NCBI RefSeq assembly: GCF_017676345.1 | Contig: NZ_JAFFZM010000005.1 | Coordinates: 62,001 to 126,000, forward strand | Direction of reading: 5' to 3' | Source: Streptomyces smyrnaeus | GTDB lineage: Bacteria; Actinomycetota; Actinomycetes; Streptomycetales; Streptomycetaceae | Length of the DNA stretch: 64,000 nt | Shown: in pieces, positions 56,352-64,000 of the stretch | Position numbering within the stretch: the first letter of the stretch is position 1 | Layout of the letters: every line of letters starts with the position of its first letter | Notes under the pieces: model-generated | Seen by the model: only the letters and a program-made list of their open reading frames with translations | The model's database searches: none | Told to the model about the DNA's origin: nothing | Program-made: the position numbers and the translations under genes

Positions 56352-56412
56352 GCGGGCTGCGGGAGCGGCGTGGCCGCTCGCGCAGTTCCCCGCGCCCCTT
56401 CGGGGCGCAGCC
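56352..56412. repeat. Streptomycete interspersed hairpin repeat (copy 2)
   Basis: GCAGTTCCCCGCGCCCC-TTC-GGGGCGCAG (with break) is the inverted counterpart of the element at 4556-4610. It again lies between convergent genes, here the MFS transporter and the lipoprotein. Confidence 0.7.
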
Positions 56413-56432
56413 CTGCGCACGCCGGGCACGCG

Positions 56433-57251
56433 CTAGTCGCCCTGCTCCGGGGGCACCGTCGGTGTGGGGGTGCGCCCTTCCGTCACGGCTTTCAGCCGCG
56501 CGGCGGCGGCCTTCGCCGCCCGCGTCGTCACAGCCGTGTCGCCGTCGCCGACGGACAGCAGCGCCAGCCCCGTCGTGGACTGCTTCACCCGCGTCAGCAC
56601 CAGGTCGAGGGTGAGCTGCTCGCCGTCGGCCGGGCCGCCCCGGGCGGTGCCGCGCAGCCGGGCGCTCGCGCTGTCGGCGCCGGTTGGCACCTTCAGCCGG
56701 GAGACGGTGAACTGGACGGTGACCGCGTTGTTCTCGGTGGTGAACTTCCTGCAGCTCTCGCGGACGCTCTCGAAGATGCTCAGCGCCCGCTTGGAGCCGT
56801 CGCCGCCCGTGCTGTCGTAGGAGGCGACTTCGCTGGAGAGGTAGGGGCCGTCGGCGCTCTTGCGGTGGTCGCGGGAGGCGTCGGTGCGGGCCTCGTGCTT
56901 GTCCAGGTCACCGCCGAGCGCGTCGAGCAGCCGCTTGCAGTTGCGGTCCTTGGTGCTCAGGTCGTCGGGCGCGTCCCCGGCCGCCGTGGTGTCGTCCAGG
57001 TCCGCGTGCTGCCACCCGGCCGGCAGGACGCCCTCGACCAGCAGCGCGGCACGGGCCTGCTGCTTGCTGAGCGGACCGTCGGCCTTCGTGGGCGAACCGG
57101 TCGGGGTGGCGCCGGGCTTCGACGGCGGCGGAGAGGGGGAGGAGGTCCCGTCACCGGGCCCGGCCTCCCCGTCGTCGCCGCAGCCCACCAGGGGCAGCAG
57201 GACGGCGGCGACCAGGGCGCCGGCGAGGGGAAAGCAGCGTGCAGCGCGCAT
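56433..57251 (-). CDS. Putative lipoprotein, function unknown
   Basis: 272 residues from ATG 57251. The N-terminus MRAARCFPLAGALVAAVLLPLVGC is broken by a lipobox LVGC, so Cys24 should be lipidated after export. A Pro/Ser/Thr-rich linker follows (SPSPPPSKPGATPTGSPTK), then a folded domain with SKQQARAALLVEGVLPAGW and a repeated pattern of beta strands (VTVQFTVSRLKVPTG, LTLDLVLTRVKQ). The layout resembles streptomycete surface lipoproteins of unknown use. 57252-57357 holds no gene. Confidence 0.85.
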   Translation of the reverse strand: MRAARCFPLAGALVAAVLLPLVGCGDDGEAGPGDGTSSPSPPPSKPGATPTGSPTKADGPLSKQQARAALLVEGVLPAGWQHADLDDTTAAGDAPDDLSTKDRNCKRLLDALGGDLDKHEARTDASRDHRKSADGPYLSSEVASYDSTGGDGSKRALSIFESVRESCRKFTTENNAVTVQFTVSRLKVPTGADSASARLRGTARGGPADGEQLTLDLVLTRVKQSTTGLALLSVGDGDTAVTTRAAKAAAARLKAVTEGRTPTPTVPPEQGD

Positions 57252-57357
57252 CGGATCGCCTTTCGGACGGCCTCACATCCCAGCCGGCCAGTTGCCGCCC
57301 CGGAGCGCGAGCGGGGAGCCCCCGAACAGGTGGCGGCGGCCGGGTACGCCCGAGGCG

Positions 57358-57720
57358 TCAGCCCTGCCCCAGCCGCAGCCGCTCCCACCGGGGCAGCCCG
57401 GCGACCACTAGGTCGTAGGAGTCCTCGACCATCTCCCGCACGGTCCGGTCCGACAGGCTTCCGTCGAGGGTCACCGTGTTCCAGTGGCGCTTGTTGAGGT
57501 GCCAGCCGGGCCGCACCGCCGGATACGACGCGCGCAGCCGCACCGCGATCTCCGGATCGCACTTGAGGCTCACGCTCAGCGGTGTCTCGTCCAGGGCGCT
57601 GAGGGCGAAGATCTTGCCGCTGACCTTGAAGGTGGACAGCCCCGGGTAGGTGGAAAACGGAAAGTCCTCCCACGCCTCGTTCTGCTCCAGGCAGCAGGCT
57701 TTGAGCTCGTCCGGCGTCAT
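57358..57720 (-). CDS. MmcQ/YjbR-family protein
   Basis: 120 residues from ATG 57720. MTPDELKACCLEQNEAWEDFPF and GLSTFKVSGKIFAL fit the YjbR double-wing fold, with SVSLKCDPEIAVRLRASYPAVRPGWHLNKRHWNTV (broken here) being the conserved family block. YjbR proteins are small and possibly DNA-binding, but function is not established. TACGCT (57727-57732, minus strand) 6 bases upstream supports this start as leaderless. Confidence 0.88.
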   Translation of the reverse strand: MTPDELKACCLEQNEAWEDFPFSTYPGLSTFKVSGKIFALSALDETPLSVSLKCDPEIAVRLRASYPAVRPGWHLNKRHWNTVTLDGSLSDRTVREMVEDSYDLVVAGLPRWERLRLGQG

Positions 57721-57800
57721 GGCCACAGCGTAGGTGCCGCCTGTGACAGCGACCGCCGGGCCGAGGGCTGCCGCGGCCCGGCGGACCAAGGCCGGCACCG

Positions 57801-59138
57801 TCAGCCCTCGGTGAGCGCCGTGCTCTCCTCGCCGTCCGCCGCGGCCGGCTCCCGGACCGGCTCGACGAGCACCGTCACGATCTTGTTGCGGCGGCCCGCC
57901 GGGGACTCGGCCGTCAACCGCAGGCCCGTCAGGGTGGGATCGGAGTGGTCCTGGGAGACATCGACCGTGGTGGTCGCGCCGGCGATCGGTACCCGGCCCA
58001 GCGACTTGGCGAGCAGCCCGCCGACCGTCTCCACGTCCTCGTCGTCCAGCCCCGTCAGCCCGAACAGTTCGCCCAGGTCGCCGATGTCCAGCCGGGCCGT
58101 GACCCGGTAGCGGCCCTCGCCCAGCTCCTCCACGGGCGGCAGCTCACGGTCGTACTCGTCGGCGATCTCCCCGACGATCTCCTCCAGGATGTCCTCGATG
58201 GTCACGATCCCGGCGGTGCCGCCGTACTCGTCGATCACCACGGAGACATGGATGCGGTCCTTCTGCATCTCCCGCAGCAGATCGCCCGCGTTCTTGGTGT
58301 CCGGTACGAAGGTGGCGGGCCGCATCGCGGTGGAGACCAGCTCCGTCTCCGCGTCCCGGCTGACGTGCACCTTCCGGGCCAGGTCCTTGAGGTAGACGAT
58401 GCCCACCACGTCGTCCTCGCTCTCCCCGACCACCGGGATCCGCGAGAAGCCCGAGCGCAGGGCCAGCGTCAGCCCCTGCCGGATCGTCTTGAACCGTTCG
58501 ATCGTGATCAGGTCCGTACGCGGGACCATCACCTCGCGTACCAGCCGGTCACCGAGCTGGAAGACGGAGTGCACCATCTTCCGCTCCTCCGCCTCGATCA
58601 GCGACTCCTGCTCCGCGAGATCCACCATCGCGCGCAGTTCCGCCTCGCTGGCGAACGGTCCCTTGCGGAATCCCTTCCCCGGGGTGAGCGCGTTGCCGAG
58701 CAGGATCAGCAGCTGCGGCACCGGGCCCAGGATGCGGGCCAGCGGCAGCAGTACATAGGAGGCGGCCGTCGCCGTGTTCAGCGGGTGCTGGCGGCCGATG
58801 GTGCGCGGCGACACCCCGATGGCGACATAGGAGACGAAGACCATCACACCTATGGCGACGGCCAGCGCCTGCCACGTCCCGTCGATGGCGCGCAGACAGG
58901 CGTACGTCACCAGCGCGCCGGCCGCCACCTCGCAGGCGACCCGCAGCAGCAGGGCCAGGTTGAGGTAGCGCGTCGGGTCGGCGGCCACCGCGGCCAGCTT
59001 GGCGCCGCCGCGCCGGCCCTGGCGCACGGCCTCCTCGGCCCGGTAGCTGGTCGTGCGGGCCAGCCCCGCCTCGGCGCAGGCGGCCAGCCACGCCACGATC
59101 ACCAGCAGGACGACGGCGGCGAGAAGCGGTGTGCTCAC
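57801..59138 (-). CDS. CorC/HlyC-family CBS-domain membrane protein
   Basis: 445 residues from GTG 59138, which overlaps the ybeY stop by 4 bases. N-terminal DUF21/CNNM-type membrane domain (about 1-165, TM1 [21 protein letters not shown]), a CBS pair (about 205-325, [14 protein letters not shown] and [28 protein letters not shown] broken), and the C-terminal CorC_HlyC transporter-associated domain ([18 protein letters not shown]). The family is linked to Mg2+ or Co2+ homeostasis. ybeY-corC is a common operon pair. Confidence 0.92.
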   Translation of the reverse strand: MSTPLLAAVVLLVIVAWLAACAEAGLARTTSYRAEEAVRQGRRGGAKLAAVAADPTRYLNLALLLRVACEVAAGALVTYACLRAIDGTWQALAVAIGVMVFVSYVAIGVSPRTIGRQHPLNTATAASYVLLPLARILGPVPQLLILLGNALTPGKGFRKGPFASEAELRAMVDLAEQESLIEAEERKMVHSVFQLGDRLVREVMVPRTDLITIERFKTIRQGLTLALRSGFSRIPVVGESEDDVVGIVYLKDLARKVHVSRDAETELVSTAMRPATFVPDTKNAGDLLREMQKDRIHVSVVIDEYGGTAGIVTIEDILEEIVGEIADEYDRELPPVEELGEGRYRVTARLDIGDLGELFGLTGLDDEDVETVGGLLAKSLGRVPIAGATTTVDVSQDHSDPTLTGLRLTAESPAGRRNKIVTVLVEPVREPAAADGEESTALTEG

Positions 59139-59635
59139 GATGTCGTCGTGGGTGCGGGAGAGGGCCCGGACAGTCCGCGCTCGGCGCGCCAGCCGTCGAC
59201 GATCGCGGACTGCAGTCCGAACATCTCGGCCCGCTCGCCGGGCTCCTCGTGGTCGTAGCCCAGCAGATGCAGCACGCCGTGCACGGTGAGCAGTTGCAGC
59301 TCCTCGTCCATGGAGTGCTGCGTCGGTGCGTCGGCACCCTGCTTCTCGGCCACCTCGGGGCACAGCACGATGTCACCGAGCAGACCCTGCGGGGGCTCCT
59401 CCTCGTCCCGGGACGGCGGGCGCAGCTCGTCCATCGGGAAGGACATCACGTCGGTGGGCCCCGGCAGTTCCATCCACTGCTTGTGCAGCTGCTCCATGGT
59501 GGCGGCGTCGACCGCGATCACCGACAGCTCGGACAGCGGATGGATCCGCATTCGGGCCAGGGCATAGCGGGCGATGTCGAGCACCGCTTCCTCGTCGACC
59601 CGGCGGCCGGACTCGTTGTTGACGTCGATCGACAT
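59135..59635 (-). CDS. ybeY: rRNA maturation endoribonuclease YbeY
   Basis: 166 residues from ATG 59635. Zinc motif H119-x3-H123-x5-H129 in [13 protein letters not shown], typical of YbeY, which matures the 16S 3' end and takes part in 70S quality control. [10 protein letters not shown] and [10 protein letters not shown] are the other family blocks. phoH ends 11 bases upstream and corC overlaps the stop. Confidence 0.96.
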   Translation of the reverse strand: MSIDVNNESGRRVDEEAVLDIARYALARMRIHPLSELSVIAVDAATMEQLHKQWMELPGPTDVMSFPMDELRPPSRDEEEPPQGLLGDIVLCPEVAEKQGADAPTQHSMDEELQLLTVHGVLHLLGYDHEEPGERAEMFGLQSAIVDGWRAERGLSGPSPAPTTTS

Positions 59636-59646
59636 GGTGGTGCCGA

Positions 59647-60729
<1,083 letters not shown>

Positions 60730-60875
60730 GGGCGGCCTCTGGGGCCTGCTCATCTCCCTCGCTGCGGCGTACCTCCACTACGCCTCCAGGGTACGACGAG
60801 GCTCCAGGAGCGCTCACCGGTTTTGCGGGGCGGGCACCGGCGCCAGGGCGGCGGGCCGGGGCACCGCCCGTTCCC

Positions 60876-61742
60876 TCAGACGGAGACGAGCCGGGGGCCG
60901 AGCGGACGGTGCCTGCTGATGTTCTTCTCCAGCAGTTCGGTGGAGGCCCGCACACCGATCGATCCGGGCTCGGCGAACTCGGGCAGGCGTCCGTCGGCTG
61001 CCTTGAGCTCGGTGAGCGCCGCGTCGATCGCGGCGTGGGCGGCGAACAGGCAGGGGGTGCTGTAGATCGCCACCTGGCACCCCAGGGTGGTCAGTTCGCC
61101 GAGGGAGAGGCGGGGGGACCTGCCGCCCGCGATCTGGTTGAACAGCAGCGGCTTGTCGCCGACGGCAGCCCGGATGCGGCGGATCCCCTCGACGCTGCGC
61201 ACCCCGTCGACGAGGACGATGTCGGCGTCGGTCTCCGCCAGCGCCCGGGCCCGGCGCAGGATGTCCGCCTCCTCCGAGGCGTCGGTGCGGGCGACCACCA
61301 CCAGGTCCCGCCTGCTGTCCAGCACCAGGTGGAGTTTCTCCAGGTACTCCTCCAGCGGGAGCAGCAGCTTGCCCTCGGCGTGGCCGCACCGGCGCGGGCG
61401 CTTCTGGTCCTCCAGGACGACTCCGGAAGCCCCGGTCCTCTCCAGCCGCTGTACGACGTGGCAGGCGACCTCCGGGTCCACGTAGCCGTCGTCGATGTCG
61501 ACCAGCAGATGCTGGGTGGGGAAGGCCAGGCGCAGCCTCTCCACGAAGGCCACCATGTCCGGCCAGGCGATGAAGCCCATGTCCGGCAGTCCGTAGTGGG
61601 AGGCGGCGAATCCGAAGCCGGAGACGAAGAGACCGTCGTAGTGCCGGGCGGCGAGGGATGCCGAGTACATGTCGTAGATCCCGATGAGCGGGGTGGTCCC
61701 TGGGGAGCGGACGTCCTCCCGCAGCGCGTCTCCGTAGCGCAT
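60876..61742 (-). CDS. Isocitrate lyase / PEP mutase-family enzyme (lyase type)
   Basis: 288 residues from ATG 61742 with AAAGGA upstream. TIM barrel of the ICL/PEPM superfamily. The metal site is VDIDDGY (81-87). The active-site loop EDQKRPRRCGH (111-121) has the catalytic Cys119, the residue used by isocitrate and methylisocitrate lyases, not the EDKxxxxN form of true PEP mutases. VVVARTDASEE follows. It most likely cleaves or rearranges a 2-hydroxy/2-keto acid. With the PfkB kinase and glucarate-dehydratase-like enzyme beside it, sugar-acid breakdown is a fair guess, not proof. Confidence 0.8.
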   Translation of the reverse strand: MRYGDALREDVRSPGTTPLIGIYDMYSASLAARHYDGLFVSGFGFAASHYGLPDMGFIAWPDMVAFVERLRLAFPTQHLLVDIDDGYVDPEVACHVVQRLERTGASGVVLEDQKRPRRCGHAEGKLLLPLEEYLEKLHLVLDSRRDLVVVARTDASEEADILRRARALAETDADIVLVDGVRSVEGIRRIRAAVGDKPLLFNQIAGGRSPRLSLGELTTLGCQVAIYSTPCLFAAHAAIDAALTELKAADGRLPEFAEPGSIGVRASTELLEKNISRHRPLGPRLVSV

Positions 61743-61958
61743 CGCGTGGTCCTTTCGAAGGGAGGAGGGCAGCGGAACCCGGCACCGCGGAGCGGCCCGC
61801 CGGACGGGCCGACGGGAGGGTGCACGCGGTGGCGCGCCATATGCAGAAAGTCACTATGTGCTTACCCTGAGTTGCCGACCTTTATCCGGGCCGACGGGCG
61901 GACCGGCGGGCGGGATCGGGGCTCCCGCCGGTCCGGTCCGCGTCCCGGACGGTGGGTG
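61743..61958 (-). promoter_or_regulatory. Upstream region of the lyase gene
   Basis: No gene is seen. It is AT-richer than its surroundings at 61838-61895 (CATATGCAG, AGTCACTATGTGCTTACCC), a sign of a promoter on the minus strand. TATGGC at about 61840 could be a -10. Confidence 0.3.
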
Positions 61959-63206
61959 TCAGCCCTCGCGGTCGCGGAAGCCGAGGGTGGGGACGGCGCG
62001 GCGGGGCGGCGACGAGGCGGCGCAGTCGGTGAGGATGCGGCTGAGGAAGGCGTAGTGGCCGCAGCTGGGCTCCTGGGAGCCCACCCGGCGCCACCAGGCG
62101 GCGATCTCGGGCCAGCCGGGGGCGGAGAGGGAGCCGCCGAACTCCTGGACGGACAGCGCGGCGGTGAGCCCGGCGAAGGCGAGACGGTCGGCCAGCGGCC
62201 ATCCGGCGAGGCTGCTGGTGACGAATCCCGCGACGAACACATCGCCGGCGCCCGTGGTGTCCAGGGCCTCCACGGCGATGCCCGGCACGGTGGCGGTCTC
62301 CCCGGTGCGGGCGTCCACGGCGTAGGCACCGTCCGCTCCCATGGTGACCACGGCGACCGGTACCTGCTCGGCCAGGGCGTGCGCGGCGGCGTACGGGGTG
62401 TCGGCGCGGGTGTAGCGCATCGCCTCGGCGGCGTTGGGCAAGAACGCCTCGCAGTGGGGCAGTTCGGCCAGTGCCGCGAGGTCCCAGCGGCCGGTCTCGT
62501 CCCAGCCGACGTCGGCGAAGATGCGGCTGCCGCGCCGTGCGGCGGTCGCGATCCACTCCTGGGCGCGGCCCGGCACCAGCGAGGAGACGCACGCGGTGGC
62601 GGGGGGCGGGCACTCGGGAGCGTCCGGGTCGTAGGCGGTGGCGGCGTTCTTGGGGGGTGCCTCGTGCCCGTGGGAGATCATCGTGCGTTCGCCCTCGTAC
62701 GCCATCGAGACGGTCACGGGGGAGTGCCAGCCGGGGACGGTGTGGGAGAGGGAGAGGTCGATGCCCTCGCCCGCCTCCAACTCCTCGCGGCAGTAGTCGC
62801 CGTACATGTCGTCGCCGAACGCGGCGGCGAGCGAGGTGCGCAGGCCGAGGCGGGCGAGCGCGGTGGCCATGTTGGCGATGCCGCCGGGGGAGGAGCCCAT
62901 ACCGCGGGCCCACGACTCGGTGCCGCGTACCGGCGCCGAGTCCAGCCCGGTGAAGATGATGTCGAGGAAGACGGTGCCGGTCAGATAGACGTCCCAGCGG
63001 GGGGCGTCGGAAGGGCGGACCGCCGCCAGCGGGTCGAAGAGCGGGCGGGAGAGGGCGGCGCGGTGCGCCTGCCGGGGGTGCGCGGGGTGCGCCGGGTGCG
63101 GGGGAGCCACGGGGCCGCGTCCCGGCCGGCCGGGCTGGGAACACCCCTGGCCGGAGACCGGCGGCGAACCGGCCTGGGGGTTTTCGCGCGTGCTCACCGT
63201 GCTCAC
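61959..63206 (-). CDS. PfkB-family carbohydrate kinase
   Basis: 415 residues from GTG 63206 (GGGAAGG 3-9 bases upstream; GTG 63197 nearby). A Pro/His-rich N-terminal extension of about 70 residues precedes the ribokinase fold. Substrate-side motif GGIANMATALARLGLRTSLA and the catalytic signature DTTGAGDVFVAGF (with Asp base) are complete. PfkB members phosphorylate sugars or 2-keto sugar acids such as KDG. The neighbours suggest a sugar-acid substrate, but it could be another sugar. The C-terminus ends with a Cys-rich patch. Confidence 0.85.
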   Translation of the reverse strand: MSTVSTRENPQAGSPPVSGQGCSQPGRPGRGPVAPPHPAHPAHPRQAHRAALSRPLFDPLAAVRPSDAPRWDVYLTGTVFLDIIFTGLDSAPVRGTESWARGMGSSPGGIANMATALARLGLRTSLAAAFGDDMYGDYCREELEAGEGIDLSLSHTVPGWHSPVTVSMAYEGERTMISHGHEAPPKNAATAYDPDAPECPPPATACVSSLVPGRAQEWIATAARRGSRIFADVGWDETGRWDLAALAELPHCEAFLPNAAEAMRYTRADTPYAAAHALAEQVPVAVVTMGADGAYAVDARTGETATVPGIAVEALDTTGAGDVFVAGFVTSSLAGWPLADRLAFAGLTAALSVQEFGGSLSAPGWPEIAAWWRRVGSQEPSCGHYAFLSRILTDCAASSPPRRAVPTLGFRDREG

Positions 63207-63378
63207 CGTGCCTTCCCCGTCGATGTGCTGTCCCCGTTCCGCCACGGCGGGGTGCCCGGCGCGGCGTACCACCGGCGGCTGCCACCAACCGTGCGGCGTG
63301 CCACCGACCATAGTGCCTCCCGGGCCGGGGCCGGGGCCCGTGCGGCGGTGTTCCACCCCACGGGATCACGGGCGCGAG

Positions 63379-63426
63379 CGGCGGGGAGAACGGCGAGCGG
63401 AACGGCGGGGTGAACGGCGGGCGAGG
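63379..63426. repeat. Four 12-bp tandem repeats
   Basis: Units CGGCGGGGAGAA, CGGCGAGCGGAA, CGGCGGGGTGAA and CGGCGGGCGAGG fill the spacer between the kinase and the dehydratase gene (63207-63466), which holds no gene otherwise. Confidence 0.6.
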
Positions 63427-63466
63427 CCCCCGGTGCACGCTCGTGGCGGCCGCCGGGCGCGGGCTG

Positions 63467-64000
63467 TCACCAGCGGGGCACGGAGGGTGTGACCCACTCC
63501 GGGTCGGCCACCCGCATGGCTGCCGCGTCGTCGCGGTCGCGCAGCGTGCCGTCGTCGGCCAGCCAGCGCTCGTGCAGGGCTGCGAGCCGGTCGTGGTCGA
63601 GCTGGACGCCGAGGCCGGGGGCGTCGGAGACGTCCACACAGCCGTCGCGGAAGACGAGCCGCTCGGTGAGGACGTCCTCGGTCTGCCAGGGGTAGTGGCT
63701 GTCGCAGGCGTGGTCGAGGTCGGGCACGGTGGCCGCGACGTGGGTCATGGCGGCGAGGCTGATGCCCAGGTGGGTGTTGGAGTGCATGGACAGGGCGACG
63801 CCGAAGGTGCGGCAGATCGCGGCGAGTTCGCGGGTGGCGCGCAGCCCGCCCCAGTAGTGATGGTCGCTGAGCACCACTTGGACGGCGCCGCTGGTGAACG
63901 CCTCGGGGATCTCTTCGAGGGTGGTGACGCACATGTTGGTCGCCAGCGGCACGCCGGCGTGTGCGGCGATCCGCGCCATCGCCCGGGTGCCGCTCGCCGG
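63467..64000 (-). CDS. Glucarate dehydratase-type enolase-superfamily enzyme, C-terminal part
   Basis: Partial: the frame is open to the window edge on the minus strand. The text GVPLATNMCVTTLEEIPEAF, DHHYWGGLRATRELAAICRTF, then ALSMHSNTHLGISLAAMTH fits the C-terminal half of glucarate dehydratase family proteins, with the conserved His in MHSNTHLGIS that acts as base. CDSHYPWQTEDVL continues the match. It dehydrates glucarate (or a related aldarate) to 5-keto-4-deoxyglucarate. The N-terminal capping domain lies outside. The ICL-family lyase and PfkB kinase nearby may process its product. Confidence 0.82.
   Translation of the reverse strand, partial: PASGTRAMARIAAHAGVPLATNMCVTTLEEIPEAFTSGAVQVVLSDHHYWGGLRATRELAAICRTFGVALSMHSNTHLGISLAAMTHVAATVPDLDHACDSHYPWQTEDVLTERLVFRDGCVDVSDAPGLGVQLDHDRLAALHERWLADDGTLRDRDDAAAMRVADPEWVTPSVPRW

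Noticed and set aside
60876..61742. PEP mutase starting a phosphonate biosynthesis cluster
   Set aside because: The active-site loop has the lyase-type RRCGH with Cys, and no phosphonopyruvate decarboxylase is nearby.

Overview
This is a chromosomal window from a high-GC actinomycete, almost certainly Streptomyces or a close streptomycete. Supporting signs are the very high third-position GC, frequent GTG starts, many start codons placed 6-8 nt behind a TANNNT -10 box (leaderless mRNAs), streptomycete-type interspersed hairpin repeats, and the conserved gene order RNase E/G - rplU - rpmA - obg - proB - proA - nadD - rsfS - leuS - comEA/comEC - holA - rpsT - lepA - hemW - hrcA - dnaJ - rsmE - rnz - era - ybeY - phoH. 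No integrase, transposase, phage gene or CRISPR array was found. Long open frames antisense to real genes are GC artefacts and are left out.

Layout. 1-4550: 3' part of RNase E/G, then ribosomal proteins L21 and L27 and the ribosome-assembly GTPase Obg. 4.6-8.4 kb: a secreted phospholipase-D-like protein and a membrane-anchored CDP-glycerol glycerophosphotransferase-like enzyme, both on the minus strand. 8.7-12.1 kb: proline biosynthesis (proB, a small unknown gene, proA). 12.1-15.5 kb: two related single-pass membrane proteins, an M48 metalloprotease and a 56-residue membrane peptide. 15.5-19.2 kb: nadD, a LytR_C/LCP-like envelope protein, rsfS and a histidine phosphatase, tightly coupled. 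19.35-24.34 kb: a segment bounded by two identical tRNA-Ala(GGC) genes and holding a divergent XRE regulator/MFS exporter pair, two zinc-ribbon miniproteins and a GT87 mannosyltransferase-like protein. 24.6-27.6 kb: leuS behind a Leu-codon leader peptide and intrinsic terminator (attenuator). 27.8-35.5 kb: a membrane coiled-coil protein, DegV, ComEA, ComEC and DNA polymerase III delta. 35.8-38.3 kb: divergent rpsT and lepA. 38.6-46.6 kb: acyl-CoA ligase, SpoIIE-type phosphatase, HemW, a Uma2-family protein, a DUF3097 protein and an MBL hydrolase. 46.7-52.4 kb: CIRCE-controlled hrcA-dnaJ, nitronate monooxygenase, RsmE, HIT protein and RNase Z. 52.4-60.7 kb (minus): era, an inactive cytidine-deaminase homologue, a second XRE/MFS pair, a lipoprotein, a YjbR protein, CorC, ybeY and phoH. 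60.9-64 kb: an isocitrate-lyase-family enzyme, a PfkB sugar kinase and the 3' part of a glucarate-dehydratase-type enolase, probably a sugar-acid catabolic locus.

The core theme is ribosome and RNA maintenance (RNase E/G, L21, L27, Obg, RsfS, S20, LepA, RsmE, Era, YbeY, PhoH, RNase Z, LeuRS), mixed with accessory transport and regulation cassettes. The most notable signals are: a duplicated dnaJ 3' end that differs from the original only at synonymous sites within the codons; the leuS attenuator; DnaA-box-like nonamers in front of comEA; tandem CCCTTACGTAAGGG palindromes in front of the acyl-CoA ligase; a G-quadruplex motif over a ribosome binding site; two genes that seem to need a CTG start; and two parallel XRE/MFS cassettes.
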